From a virus, in the IMG/VR virus record IMGVR_UViG_3300031957_002252, positions 1 through 25,371 of that record: a DNA stretch of 25,371 bases; one strand, 5' to 3'. The notes below the pieces were generated by a model that was not told the origin of the DNA, made no database searches, and worked only from the letters and a program-made list of their open reading frames with translations. Below are positions 8,801 to 19,000 of the stretch, piece after piece. How positions within the stretch are numbered: the first letter of the stretch is position 1; each line of letters begins with the position of its first letter. A program made the translations under genes and the position numbers.

Positions 8801-9036
8801 AACATCAAAAATACTTTAGTAGAAACATTGACCACTTTATCAGGCTCTTGTCCCACTAATTCTTCTTCTTGTTGTAAAATCGAAGTTTCTTGTACTCCGT
8901 ACTCATTGACAAATAAAGTTCCGGGCAAATTATCCAGCTTAAGTTCATCAATGCTTGGATAACCTAAAGAAACCTCCTCAATATAGCTAGGAGGAATAAT
9001 TGTGTCTTTTAGTGATGTAAAATTTAGTTCAGCCAT
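5812..9036 (-). CDS. Large virion structural protein, 1074 aa, function unknown
   Basis: This is a complete 1074-aa frame. The ATG at 9036 is preceded by an in-frame TAG seven codons upstream and by an AT-rich leader. The nearest AGGA is 16 bases away, so initiation here has no good Shine-Dalgarno. The protein is rich in Asn, Leu, Ser and Glu, with no signal peptide or membrane span. A local motif at 228-258 has four histidines (H231, H249, H254, H258) around RVYMEGLKHTTQEH. The C-terminus ends in three near-identical 4-residue units (NINQ, NINQ, NINL) followed by GY, encoded by 12-bp DNA repeats. The middle (about 500-900) looks mixed helix and strand. I do not recognise a named family. Its position between the 339-aa and 844-aa structural genes argues for a tail or baseplate component. 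Confidence 0.85.
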   Translation of the reverse strand: MAELNFTSLKDTIIPPSYIEEVSLGYPSIDELKLDNLPGTLFVNEYGVQETSILQQEEELVGQEPDKVVNVSTKVFLMLNEKTYNNLAEDVNLNVYVIVANTNRQINLLRNGDFTFKELQSLLSNRKYEYKVLNLKQMLENVEQITNNNITYYKPTKEVNIQVKQVRPNNMAVFTFAAVQTVNNNSRVSLASENTLYGKINGQLILRDDVVVNENYYFLDSEDLIWAGGTHQQEEVESGNRVYMEGLKHTTQEHGILHPQLSQVVKVYDKRVVDIDNLFASLEPNFNFIEETRLLQDNKTAEKLAFIPKSTGVSPVISSIVKREQRNLLGKTPKNTSNLLFIDPETLLRKNSLFSAFYDRLDNNEQTYVHRTTYLESIEVDRVSVLNNENVSNTVISTTFKAGSQTSKVYNQNIPGSKLTSDDKVTSHIYFEEAGQNTFGNPLTQYKVLCFVDEVPQVLRKSEFYYTFRMQFVDGIREFISSKITNLQNSFYRFKAIYSTLSKPTLRNSNGMFTKEAKTKKLDISNFIDELASMVAGLQFFYNLSDLVVPDQLLRSLYFSANIETGNFYELEKIYNAYEGLVNKLIKDYSFLNELAESRSIEPISGGKEKSKIEIQINSDVLNLNFENAVGLKFVDSYDPNYSVEGSDFKTPVFLPAVSRRKFSSTDRLDASLSSPQADETFLTYHKPYTVFLDKDYRVRKQDMETIEDNQDYTKFLSILLDDSVRKTKQQKYTSRLGYSTTKKQESKKVLLGQKDTQYHRYVGILESLADSGISVDQDLEAISSRAYNSVGNRAEVQNLEQKSKLMNLDTISTKLDLSLSKIIQNSVVNREAVLSVTESPGKNPLAFAVLRERLANKDIPFQYGSFSSPVSDTVLFDENENLKLLDNNNLAYYYYNYSTLGEAKVLVRLEDESLQPVYENITADLLDSQNRGSDTKYLCKVEMYSNDEFLTNLYDIPSRVLENNFVIIQGRDQGRQAPLSSLINISIVTAPELPEQPNTLNQTVIELKAVDQSEFNNFEKYFASSIYITQPSGSIDSSYLRTTFNRADVELETAGRTQENINQNINQNINLGY
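5825..5860 (-). repeat. Three 12-bp tandem repeats inside the 1074-aa gene's 3' end
   Basis: On the plus strand the three units are TTTATATTTTGA (5825-5836), TTTATGTTTTGA (5837-5848) and TTTATGTTTTCT (5849-5860). Units one and two differ at one base; unit three differs from unit two at its last two bases. Read on the coding strand they give the NIN(Q) repeat just before the terminal LGY. The unit is a whole number of codons, so gain or loss of copies keeps the frame. Confidence 0.9.
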
Positions 9037-9059
9037 CGTATAATAAATAGTTTCCTATG

Positions 9060-10079
9060 CTAATCTTTGCATTCTGGTGGAGGATTACCGTCCCCATAAA
9101 TATTCTCGACAGAGAGTCTTTGAACGTCTGAGTCTGGACATAGTGTTTGCAATGATGCTGGCAAGGCGAAATCTTTAGTTTGCAACTGGCCAACAAGACT
9201 ACATATAAAGTTTTTAGGTATTTCGTTATAATCATCTGTGTATACATTGAAGTAGTATTCAACATTATCTGTAGTAACTGGATACTTTGTTAGCAAAGCC
9301 TCGTCATTGTCGCGGTCGATCTTGGAACGATACAAATTGCTATCGTCAACATAAAGATCTTCGATTTGTTTTTTGAAAGTTAGCTTTCTTAATTGCTTAT
9401 CGCCAAGATAGTTTTCTTCTTCCAAGATCTCAAAAACTTCAATTTCAAAATCTGCAAAATTAGTAGCCACGCCAATTTCTTCCAGTAACATTGTAAGCTG
9501 CTCGGTACTCACATAAGGATAACCACCGTCAGGGAATTGTATTGAATCATAGGCAATTGTAAGTTCCGGCTCATCTGTAAAAGTAAATGTTGGGTTGACT
9601 GCGCTGTCAATCGTTGTTTGAAATTCTAGATTTACATCAATTTGTGGTATTGGTAAGCTGTCTCGTTGTGCTCCCGAAGCAGAGGCAGTATAGAAATTAT
9701 TAAACGACTCTATTTCATTGTCTAGCAGAAACAGTTTCAGTCTTGAGCTTGAGCTTGCAACTGTATCACATTTCCCTAGCGACTCCCTTTTTGCTATTTC
9801 TGTCTCAAAGTCTATGCCAATAATGTTTATATTTTTTGTTTTTTCATCCAGCAAATTAGAAAATCTATTTTTTTGAACTCTCAGATATGGTGTCTCCAAT
9901 TTGATTCTGCCATCAATATCATTTTGCCCTTCGCTTGCCGTAGTGATAAAGCTGTAGTTTACACCCTCGTCGGAGAAAGAGTAATAGATGGGCCTGAACT
10001 TTCCTTCGGACAAAAGGTCTTCGCCATAGTTTGTAAGTTTTAGTTCAAGAATATTTTCTTTTTGGTTGAAGAAAGTCAT
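9060..10079 (-). CDS. Virion structural protein, 339 aa, with N-terminal LTNYG domain
   Basis: This is a complete 339-aa frame. Its ATG overlaps the stop of the 3205-aa gene by one base (TAATG), a classic coupling junction. The N-terminus contains ILELKLTNYGEDLLSEGKF (10-28) and PIYYSFSDEGVNY (30-42), then EGQNDIDGRIKLETPYL. From memory, this block is typical of a family of structural proteins found beside giant proteins in marine T4-like phages. The 299-aa protein shows the same core pattern, so the two may be distant relatives. The rest is acidic and beta-rich, with FEIEVFEILEEENY around 212-225 and YYFNVYTDDYNEIP near 275. It ends in a Pro/Cys tail (GNPPPECKD). No enzyme or membrane motif is seen. 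A role in assembling or anchoring the giant protein is plausible from the coupling but is not shown. Confidence 0.85.
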   Translation of the reverse strand: MTFFNQKENILELKLTNYGEDLLSEGKFRPIYYSFSDEGVNYSFITTASEGQNDIDGRIKLETPYLRVQKNRFSNLLDEKTKNINIIGIDFETEIAKRESLGKCDTVASSSSRLKLFLLDNEIESFNNFYTASASGAQRDSLPIPQIDVNLEFQTTIDSAVNPTFTFTDEPELTIAYDSIQFPDGGYPYVSTEQLTMLLEEIGVATNFADFEIEVFEILEEENYLGDKQLRKLTFKKQIEDLYVDDSNLYRSKIDRDNDEALLTKYPVTTDNVEYYFNVYTDDYNEIPKNFICSLVGQLQTKDFALPASLQTLCPDSDVQRLSVENIYGDGNPPPECKD

Positions 10080-13000
10080 TATTCATTTTCTCCATTATCG
10101 GGACTAGATATACCTAAACCCTCAAGAATTCCGACAAGATCGGCTGCGGCGGCGTCTGCATCACGTACACCAGCAACGCCCACTTGAATAGTTTCAGCCG
10201 GAAGCATGTCTACTCCTATATCAAGCTTGCCCATTTCAACTAAGCTGAAGTGGTCGTAAGGCCAGTTATAACCAAAGTATTTTTGCTCTTTATTAGTCGG
10301 TATCTCTTTACCGAGAATGTCTCTCTCATAATTTGTCTTTGCTTTTTGTTTGACCTTGAAAACCATCCATTGAATATCTTCTGGTAGCTCAATGGAGTCA
10401 CGGTTTAGTGGTCTACTAAGCAATTCCGGGCCTCGTAAGTTATGAGTAATCGTTTGCTCAACTTCTTCAATTACTTGACCAGATGGAGGAGTAAGGTTCT
10501 GCCAAATATAACTTAAGTCGTTTTCATCAAATGTGTGTTCAAACTCAAAGATATAAGCACTATAAGGCTGAACTTCGTCTGAATAGTTGATAAAGTCGAG
10601 ATATGGCGGGAAATGATAACGCTTCATTTTTTGAATCTGAAGGCCGATGCTGTTCAGGCCAGCCGATGGCGTGCTATCGTCTATAGTGTCGATTAATGTA
10701 GCAACTTCTGCTATGTTACCTGCCCCTGTCTCTTCGGAAGCAAGAGGGAACAACTGCTTTACGCCTTCAATATTTCTAAATGGAATTGCTACGATAGCTT
10801 CGCGGACAGTCATTTCCTTCTTTAGTTTTCCTAGCTTGACCGGATCCTCTGAGAAGCCACAGACTTTTGAGAGTGGTATGAAGTCTTTCGGAGAAATTTG
10901 TTCAGTGCTATCGCCAAATGCTCTAATTGTATAGGCGTTACCAGCGCCGGTAGCTCCAATGCCATTTGAATCACGGCCTGTACCGATGACTCCGTTAGGA
11001 TGATTTTCATACCATTCAGCAGGAATTGTCTCAACCTTGAGATAAACCCCTTCATTCTCTTTTGGTATTCTACCAAACTGATGCCACATGCCCCGTGGAA
11101 CAGAAGCCGAAAGTTCACCGTTAGGCTGAGTCACTGAGCTATAGTCTGCAAGGTGATTAAAGTTTAGCATTGGAGTCTCAAACTTGAGTTCAATAGACCA
11201 CTGGGCTTGATCGCCCTCTCCAACAACTTCAAAAGCATTAATGCTGGCTGAAAGTTGCATGGCGTTTGAATTTAGATTACCGTCACGAGCGGGCAAGTCG
11301 GTACCCGGATTGGTTCCAGCCTCCTTGTCAAATCTCCAATAGTTCACAAATAAGCCATCTTGCCTATCTTCAAAAGCCGAGGATGCGTTAGAATTTGGGA
11401 AAGTAAATAAGAACTGATTTTGCTGTGCATTGGCAGCATCGTCCTTGAGAATGGGCCTGTATGGCGTTCTAGAAGAGTTGCCTGCTGCACCGCTAACACT
11501 GGTGTTTGTTGGCACATAGATAACATCTATCCACGCTTCTCCATCATAATATGGAGGAGTAAATGGTAAGTTATAGCCATTTAGCGAATCAAATGCCCCA
11601 GAAAATACAGTTGTTGCTTCGCCAGAGTCTCCGACGCCAATTGTTGGCGGGCCAAAAGCAGATGGTCTCGAATACATTGTTAGTGTTGGTCTTGAGAAGC
11701 TTCTTTGCTCTTCTGCATCTGTGAATGACCCTGTACCAATCCTTGCCTTAGAGTCATCTGTTTGTGTAGTAATATCTTCTGTGATGGAGCCAAGCAATGT
11801 GTCACTAACGAAGAAGAAGTTATCTAAACCATTATCGGTATTTGCCGGTGTTGCACTATTAGATACTGCTATACTAATATTACTTTCAAATATTCTAGAG
11901 GTCACTTCTATCACAACAAACTCTTCGTAAAGTCCACTACTTGCACAGCCGGCACCTTCAATGCCGGGAATATCTGTGTAGTCAATATTTGTATTAAACT
12001 GGCGCACGCTGTAATCTGGGTGTAAGCTTATTACAGAGACAAGGTTAGCTGCGACGGACTGATAGTTAATGTCTGCCGGCTGACCCAGTGGAAATCCTGT
12101 TGTATCTGTGTTGAACTTGAAGTTGTTTCCTGCCGCATTATATACAATATCTTGCGCTGAGCTAACATTGTCTTCTGAGAGACCAGTTACTGTCCAAGAC
12201 CCTGCTGTTGCGCCTGAGAGTGTAAAAGAAGCGGCGAAAGAAGAGTTCCAATTTGCATCAGATCCATTGGCAAAACAGTTAGCACTGCCTACAAATGATG
12301 GATCTGAGCCGGCAACAAGCCCCTTGTTCAAGTAAATATAAGCAACTGGTGCTGTTCCTGCTTCTTCGATAATTTGAGGCACGGGGTAGTTGCCATAGCT
12401 ACCAGAGTTAAACTTCGGCTTATTGAGAGATCTATACATTTTGATTCTCATGCCATACGCTTTACCCGGAGTTACTTCTTTGAAATCCGCTTGTCTGCCG
12501 GAAAGAATTCTAGTTGTTCTATCGCCTTCCAAGAAAAACCCGACCGACTCTGCCAGATAGTTATTTATCATGTAGATATATAGATTATTTTGCCCAGTAA
12601 TAGAAATTTCGTTTCTTAGCTTAGCCGCTGCACTGTTGATTCTAGTAAACTGTGTGTCATCGTTATCTACAATAACTTTGCCATTTAGCAAAGAAGGATT
12701 ATATAGTGCCTCAAAGGGTATTCTCTCATCAAAACTGCTTGAATATGAGGCTACTCGATTGAGGAAAACGCCCTCTGAGGATTTGGTGGACGTGTTTACT
12801 CCGCTAGACAATGGCCGTTGACCTCTGCTGTAACTGTCATTGAAAACAGGATAATCAACTGCCATACCAGACTTAATTGAATTGTAGAGAAGCCCCGGTG
12901 CAAACAAGGTTTGCATTATTGGTCGAAGCTGATTCGTATCGCTGACTTCCTCTGTTGCAAAGTCTGCGGGTACGGTGAATGAATTATCGCCATAGGTATT

Positions 13001-16000
13001 AAAGAACTGTTCTGCCACTTGAACAGATCTTTCAGAAGGAAAGAAGCCATTGTAAGGCAAGAACTTTTTAATACCTCTAAACTTGAGTGTCAACGAACCC
13101 GGCTCTAGGCCATTATCTTCTGCTCCATCTCTTACTTCTTCAAAGTGTTTCATTAAGTCACTGTGAGAATAGATTTTGAAAAAGTCTTGCTGCGAAGAAT
13201 TCTGCGGAAGGCTGCGGAGCAATGGTCTATTCACCTCAGAAGAAGGATTTCCTTGCTTAATCTTAAAGTTTTCATTGAATGAATCAGGGTCAAAAACATT
13301 TATATTCTCTAGATCTAAGCCCACAAAATCAGATGAAATGTATTCTGGGATGATTGATAGATCTTTACGCTTTGTTTTGACATCTAAGTTGTAGACATCA
13401 TATGTATCATCAAAAGGTTTAGCCGGCTTAGTGATGAATGAAGTTACGTTATTTGAAGAAGTGAATATACCTGCTTGCGTACCTGCTTCCCATTTCGCAA
13501 AACCAGAACCAATAAGTGAATAAATTGTATTTGTTGCTCCACCTAAACTTGGCTCGAATGAACTGATTTTTATTCCGCCATCGAGAACCAAATCCATTCC
13601 ATGTGGAGAAACAACAGAACGTACTTCTTGCATAAAGTGATTTCTTGCATAAGTGGGCTGAACATTTAGAGTTAGCGCGGAACCCGTCTGTGGTACGCCG
13701 GTCGAAGGTACCGGATTATACTTATTGTATGTTGTAAAGTTTTGCAGGATGCCCGAATTTCGAGTATTGTTAGGGTTAGCAAAAGTATTTGCTCCGGGTG
13801 TGCTAACACCCGAAGTACGATCATCGCGGGATCTAAAATTAGCAAGCTCAAAACGTCTAAACACGTCAAGATCCCACACTGATCTCAAGTAAAAGGCGTT
13901 ATCGTCACGAGCACCAAATGGTTTCCTCTTTGGGCCATCGTCGCTTCGATCCTGAGCGTCGTCTCTCCAGAAGTTGCTGACGAAACCAACTCTCTCACGA
14001 ACTTTTTCAAGATATGAGTTTTCTTCCGAAGGCCATAGTGTTTCTCTATATTTGATGTTATTGAGTGTAAATGTGTTGTCTTCAGCAAATGTTCCAAGCA
14101 TATTATCAAAAGCGGAATCGTTTTCTCCTTCAATGAGGTCATATCCCTTATTGATAATATCTTGTGAAAAATATAGCTTTTGATTGCCGTTTTCTACATT
14201 TAAGATGTATTCTTTGTTTCCAATACTTGCTCTTACTTCTACCGGATCATATCGACATGAAACAACCGATTGAGTGGTTACTGTGGTTGCTTCTTCAATA
14301 ATCGTTCTGAATACTGGGGGATCAAATACAGTTCTTGCGGTCGTACTTGGGTAAGCAAACAAGTTATTATTTTTCAAATAACGACTTACTCTGCTCTCGC
14401 CTACCCTTACCTGTTTGAATGAGGCATAGCCATAAGGGCCATTAGTATTAAGAATAAAATCATTCACCAACACGCTTGAGGTGGATGGGAATGTAACTGT
14501 TAGTGTATTTTCATCTACTGTTGGAACTGCCGTCTTCAGGTCATCAGATACAACATACAGGTTAGCTCCAACAAACGAAAGTGAGGAGTTGCGGTCAGAC
14601 CCAGATGTAAATACTATTTCACTTACCAAGCCAGCGGAGGTGGACACCTCACCAGTTGGAGTCTGATAACCTAGAATGTAGCTTGATTCATAAGACGAAG
14701 TGATCCATGCGTATCGAAGCTCAGTACCGGGGAGCGAAGTAACAACATAGTAGTTATCATATAGTGTCTTAGTTGTATCCGAAGCGCCAGAGCCTGTAGC
14801 GAAGTCATCAGCAGAACCAGAGTAGCGGACCAAACGACCTGCTCTCTGTGTCTTGTGGAAACTTGGAACGCCCACACTAAATACTGATGAAGTTCCAAGG
14901 TAGTTGGATGATGTCACGTTTGATGGATTATAGAGAGAGGAGCCAATATTACTTTGATCGCTGCTGAAGCCACCAGATACAGCGTGGTCAACTAAGAAGA
15001 TATTATTTAATGGCAATCTGGTAACCAAGTTTCTATAGTTCATGTGGCTGTACGGGCTTAGCTCAGCCGCCTCGTAGTCAAGACCTACGCCACCTTGGTT
15101 GTCGCCAGCGGTTAGGGGATCGCCGGGTGCCGAGAAACGGTTAACAATAATATGTTTTCTTGCAGGTCTCGTTGGCTTTGTATAGTCCGCGACATCTGCG
15201 ATAAACGAAGAAGTAATGCTGCCTGTTCCAAAGCCTTCTGCCTTGACAAAATCAGGATTGTTTACACTCCGACCATTAAGCTGCATAAGTTCATATTCTT
15301 CAATATAGTTACCGTAGGTCTGTGAGCCTGAACTGTATTTAATATTACGAATGTTTAGAGGGCGCTTAGCACCTTCGTCTCGTGTCCAAGGAGCATATGG
15401 TAGATTAGCATCTACTGAAGTCATAGCATCGTTATCAGTCTGAGGGGGGCCAAGGAATATTCTTTGTAAAGATCCGTTGAAGCCGATCTTGTAGCCTTCG
15501 GGACGTTCGGTTGTTGCCGAACTTGTATTGAGATCGTTGTGGCGATATTGTAAACCACCAACATGTGTTTCGGTAAATACACCCTGCATTGGAATTTCAT
15601 TAGTCAAGCCGTAGTCTAAATGAATGTTACCAATGTTAATCAAGTTGTTTACGGTCAGCGCATCGTTGTATCCTGCTAAGGATGGACTCTTGTATGAGGC
15701 ACTGAGAATGTTTCCGGGGAATACGATTTCAACATTGTCTTTGACAAAGTTTGAGACTTCTGGACCGAGATCGCCTTCAAAAGATTCAATATCAAATAGG
15801 CGTTTTCTCTTATCGTCTAATTCTTCGTCGTCTTTGATAGTAAGAGTCTCTGCAAAGTCAGAACGAATCCGGACGTCAGAATCTGCATCAGCAAACTTGC
15901 TTACAATGCTGCGGAGGAGATTGATGTCTTTTCTTACTGTGCTACTCAGACCGCCGAAGATTGTCCTGTCTTGCTCAATACCGAACGAGACATTTTCAAT

Positions 16001-19000
16001 TATCTGATTGTTCTGTGAGTCTTGCTTGAAATAGGAAGTGCCGGCTGCTGTGAAGTTCTTTCTATATTCTCGCAGATTTCTATTCTGCTGGATAAGTTTA
16101 ACCGCTGCGATGCCTTCGTTGACATCTTGATCGCCACTGCCTACAGAGCCGGTTCTTTCTGCTCTCTGCTTCCACCAAACGGCGTTATTGCTCTGGCCTG
16201 TTGCGTCTGAAACAGGAGCATGGCCAAACTTCCAGTTGTAATCAAGATCATTGATGCCCTGTAGTGTAGCCCCAAATGTATTTGTGTCCTCAACTACTTG
16301 CTGAAATTGGGGATAAGGAGTTAGAACCTTATCTCTTTCAAGAATGTGGTTTTCAATAATATCTTGCATTCCAAAACGTAGGTTAGCAGTTTCTGGAACT
16401 AGCTGCAAGATAAAGTTATATACACTATCATCGAACCATTTGTAGTAATCATAAAACTGATTGAAGTCTTTTACGCTCTGAACTCTTTGGAAGAACAGAG
16501 TCCGCAGGTTATCTAAATTGTTGTATTCTTCTCGGTACAGAGCGCCTGCTTCGCCAATAATGTTATTGAACTCAGTTACATTACCAATGAAGTCAATCAT
16601 TTCGCGAGAGAACGCACCAGCAAAGGACTTCTCTAGGGAGTAGTAAAGAGTCTCAGGGCTAAAGTCTCTCTTGAAAACTTCGTCATCAGAAGTAAGAACC
16701 TTTACAAGATCAGAAGAATTTACCTGCTCTGGGAATTGAATGTCCGAACCAATAATATTCTTGTTGTCCACAAAGGCTGTACTACTTTCTGGGAAACCAA
16801 AACCCTTGAATTCATACTGTGTTGCAAATTCCGCCCCATAAGGAGAAGCATAATCGTTACGAATATCTTCATCTGCCGATGTGGAGCCTGATGCGAAGTC
16901 AACTGCCAAGAATTCGCCAGAAGAATCTGAGCCTGTTACTGTCTGGAAGTCCACGTTGAACAGGATAGTGCTTACTTCGGGGATATATGAGCCGGTTGCA
17001 GTGCCCGCACTAAATAGGGAGAAGTTCTTTGTGGCTCTTGATGTGCCGAAAATATTACGGTCCTTAGCGTGGGCCTCTATGGCCTCCTGTGAAAGGACAA
17101 CATTATCGTAATGTCTGATGTGTCCGATTTCGACATCTGTCTTTGTAAGCACCGTTCCGGAGAAGTTTGTTCTGTCTGCGCCTGCAAAGTAAGTCTTAGG
17201 CGTTGTGAGCATAAGTTGTGCGCGGCTAGTGAGGAGCGACCCAGAAACACTAAAGCTATCGTTTACTATATCGCCTTCAGTGTTGTAGCCTGTTAGAGAT
17301 ATAAAGTAACTCGGTACCGACCCAGAGACGCCAGATCCATAGTCTTGCTGGTCATTATAAACAGAGACAGCAAATGTCCATTCATTTCCTGTATAGACCT
17401 CTTTAAAAAGGCTTGAACTACAGTATATAATGCCGCCAGCAGCGTTCTTGATCGCAAAGTAAGCGTCTTTTGATGCCTCAAATGGTCTAATAGCCATAAG
17501 TTGGAAGCTATTGTCTGTGGAGCTAAAATCATATGAACCGGTATTGTCAAGAAGATGGAAGCCAAATATAGATGATGACAAGAAGGATCTACTGTAATAG
17601 CCGGGTTCGTCAGGCTCGCGAGACCTTGGGAAGAATACATTTACCTCAGCCGAGAATGAACTAGAAGCGTCCTGTGCTCCTGTGATGTAAAATTCTCCTC
17701 TAGCGTTGGCATTTGAAGAGGCGGTTTGAAATATAGTTGCGCTAGTTAGCGACGAACTATCAAAAGAAATATACTTCTTTGGCTCCAAATTGTTCTCAAA
17801 ACGATCTTCTATTGTGTAACTTCTATTTGATGAATATCCCTTGAGATCTACTATCTGGTTAGAAACTCCAATAGTTCTTAAGAAGTTTCTTACTGATTTC
17901 TCTGTGCCCTTTGACTTAAGTATGGTTACGGCGTTATTATAAATATTAGTGTAAATTTGATTCTTTACATCGGTAAGATCTTGCTCATAAATCTTTGTGT
18001 CGCCACGATTACGAACAAATTCAAGTAAACTTTCATTTACAAAAAGCTCATCAGTATCAAGGCCGATAGATTGTAGCACCCTATCCATAACAGGATATGC
18101 TTTATAGTTAACTGCTGTATCAACTGTGGGGGGCTGGCCGTAGTTATTTTCTTTTACTTTGTTTATCTCTTGTATTTGCAGATACATCTCATCAAATGTA
18201 TTGGCCACAATTTGAATTGTTTTCTTCAAATTTTCATCGCCGTCGCCGTCAATTACGAAATTTGGAAATGTATTGTATAGAAGAGATGAGTTTTGCGAAT
18301 CATAGAAAGAGCCACTTTCAATTAGGCCATTTAGTGTTGAAATATAGTCAGGATTTTGTTGGTGGACTACAGGGTCTCTATATTCTACAGGGGCAACGCC
18401 TGCAAGAACCATGGCAGATTCTGTTTCTCGTGCATTTGAGCCGGGATAACCTACCCAGTTACCGTTTGATATACGGCCCGAATAGTCAAGCACTATAGAG
18501 TCGATAGAGTTGACTAATGTCTTGCCTTCGTTAAACTTGTAGTAGGCACCTAGTTCTGTGTTGGCAATATCATTATTGGTGCCACCATACACATTAGTTA
18601 TATAATACTTTGCAATATTTTCTGTTGTTCTTTCTGTCTTCCAATATCTAAATTCGTCAAGTGAAGCGGAAAGCTTACCAGCGCCTGCGGATGCGCTTGT
18701 TCCGGATGGTGCCGTAATCAATGCCCCAATTCTAGCTTTTAGGCCACCAGTTACATGATTTAGATTAAGTCCAGAAGTAATTGTATTTTTTAGAACACCG
18801 TCTAAATAAATTTTAACCCTGTCGTCTCCGTCTGAAGGGTTCTTAATGGAAACCGCATAATGATGCCAATTTCCATCAGCTAGGGTACCAGTAGTTTGTC
18901 CAGTGCTTAGAACTACATTCTGAAACCCAGAAGATCCAGAAATTAAATTCATTCTAAAAGGATCTGATCCGTCTGCTGTGCCGCTTACAAACAGGGTTAA

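Noticed and set aside
15624-16007. Plus-strand 127-aa open frame
   Set aside because: It lies wholly opposite the giant gene, has no recognisable protein content and no ribosome binding site, and looks like an antisense shadow. The same applies to the other plus-strand frames, such as 22302-22631 and 18196-18498.
17293-17640. Minus-strand 115-aa frame overlapping the giant gene in another frame
   Set aside because: The giant frame is continuous through here with clear domain motifs. The alternative frame is out of register and has no plausible start signal.
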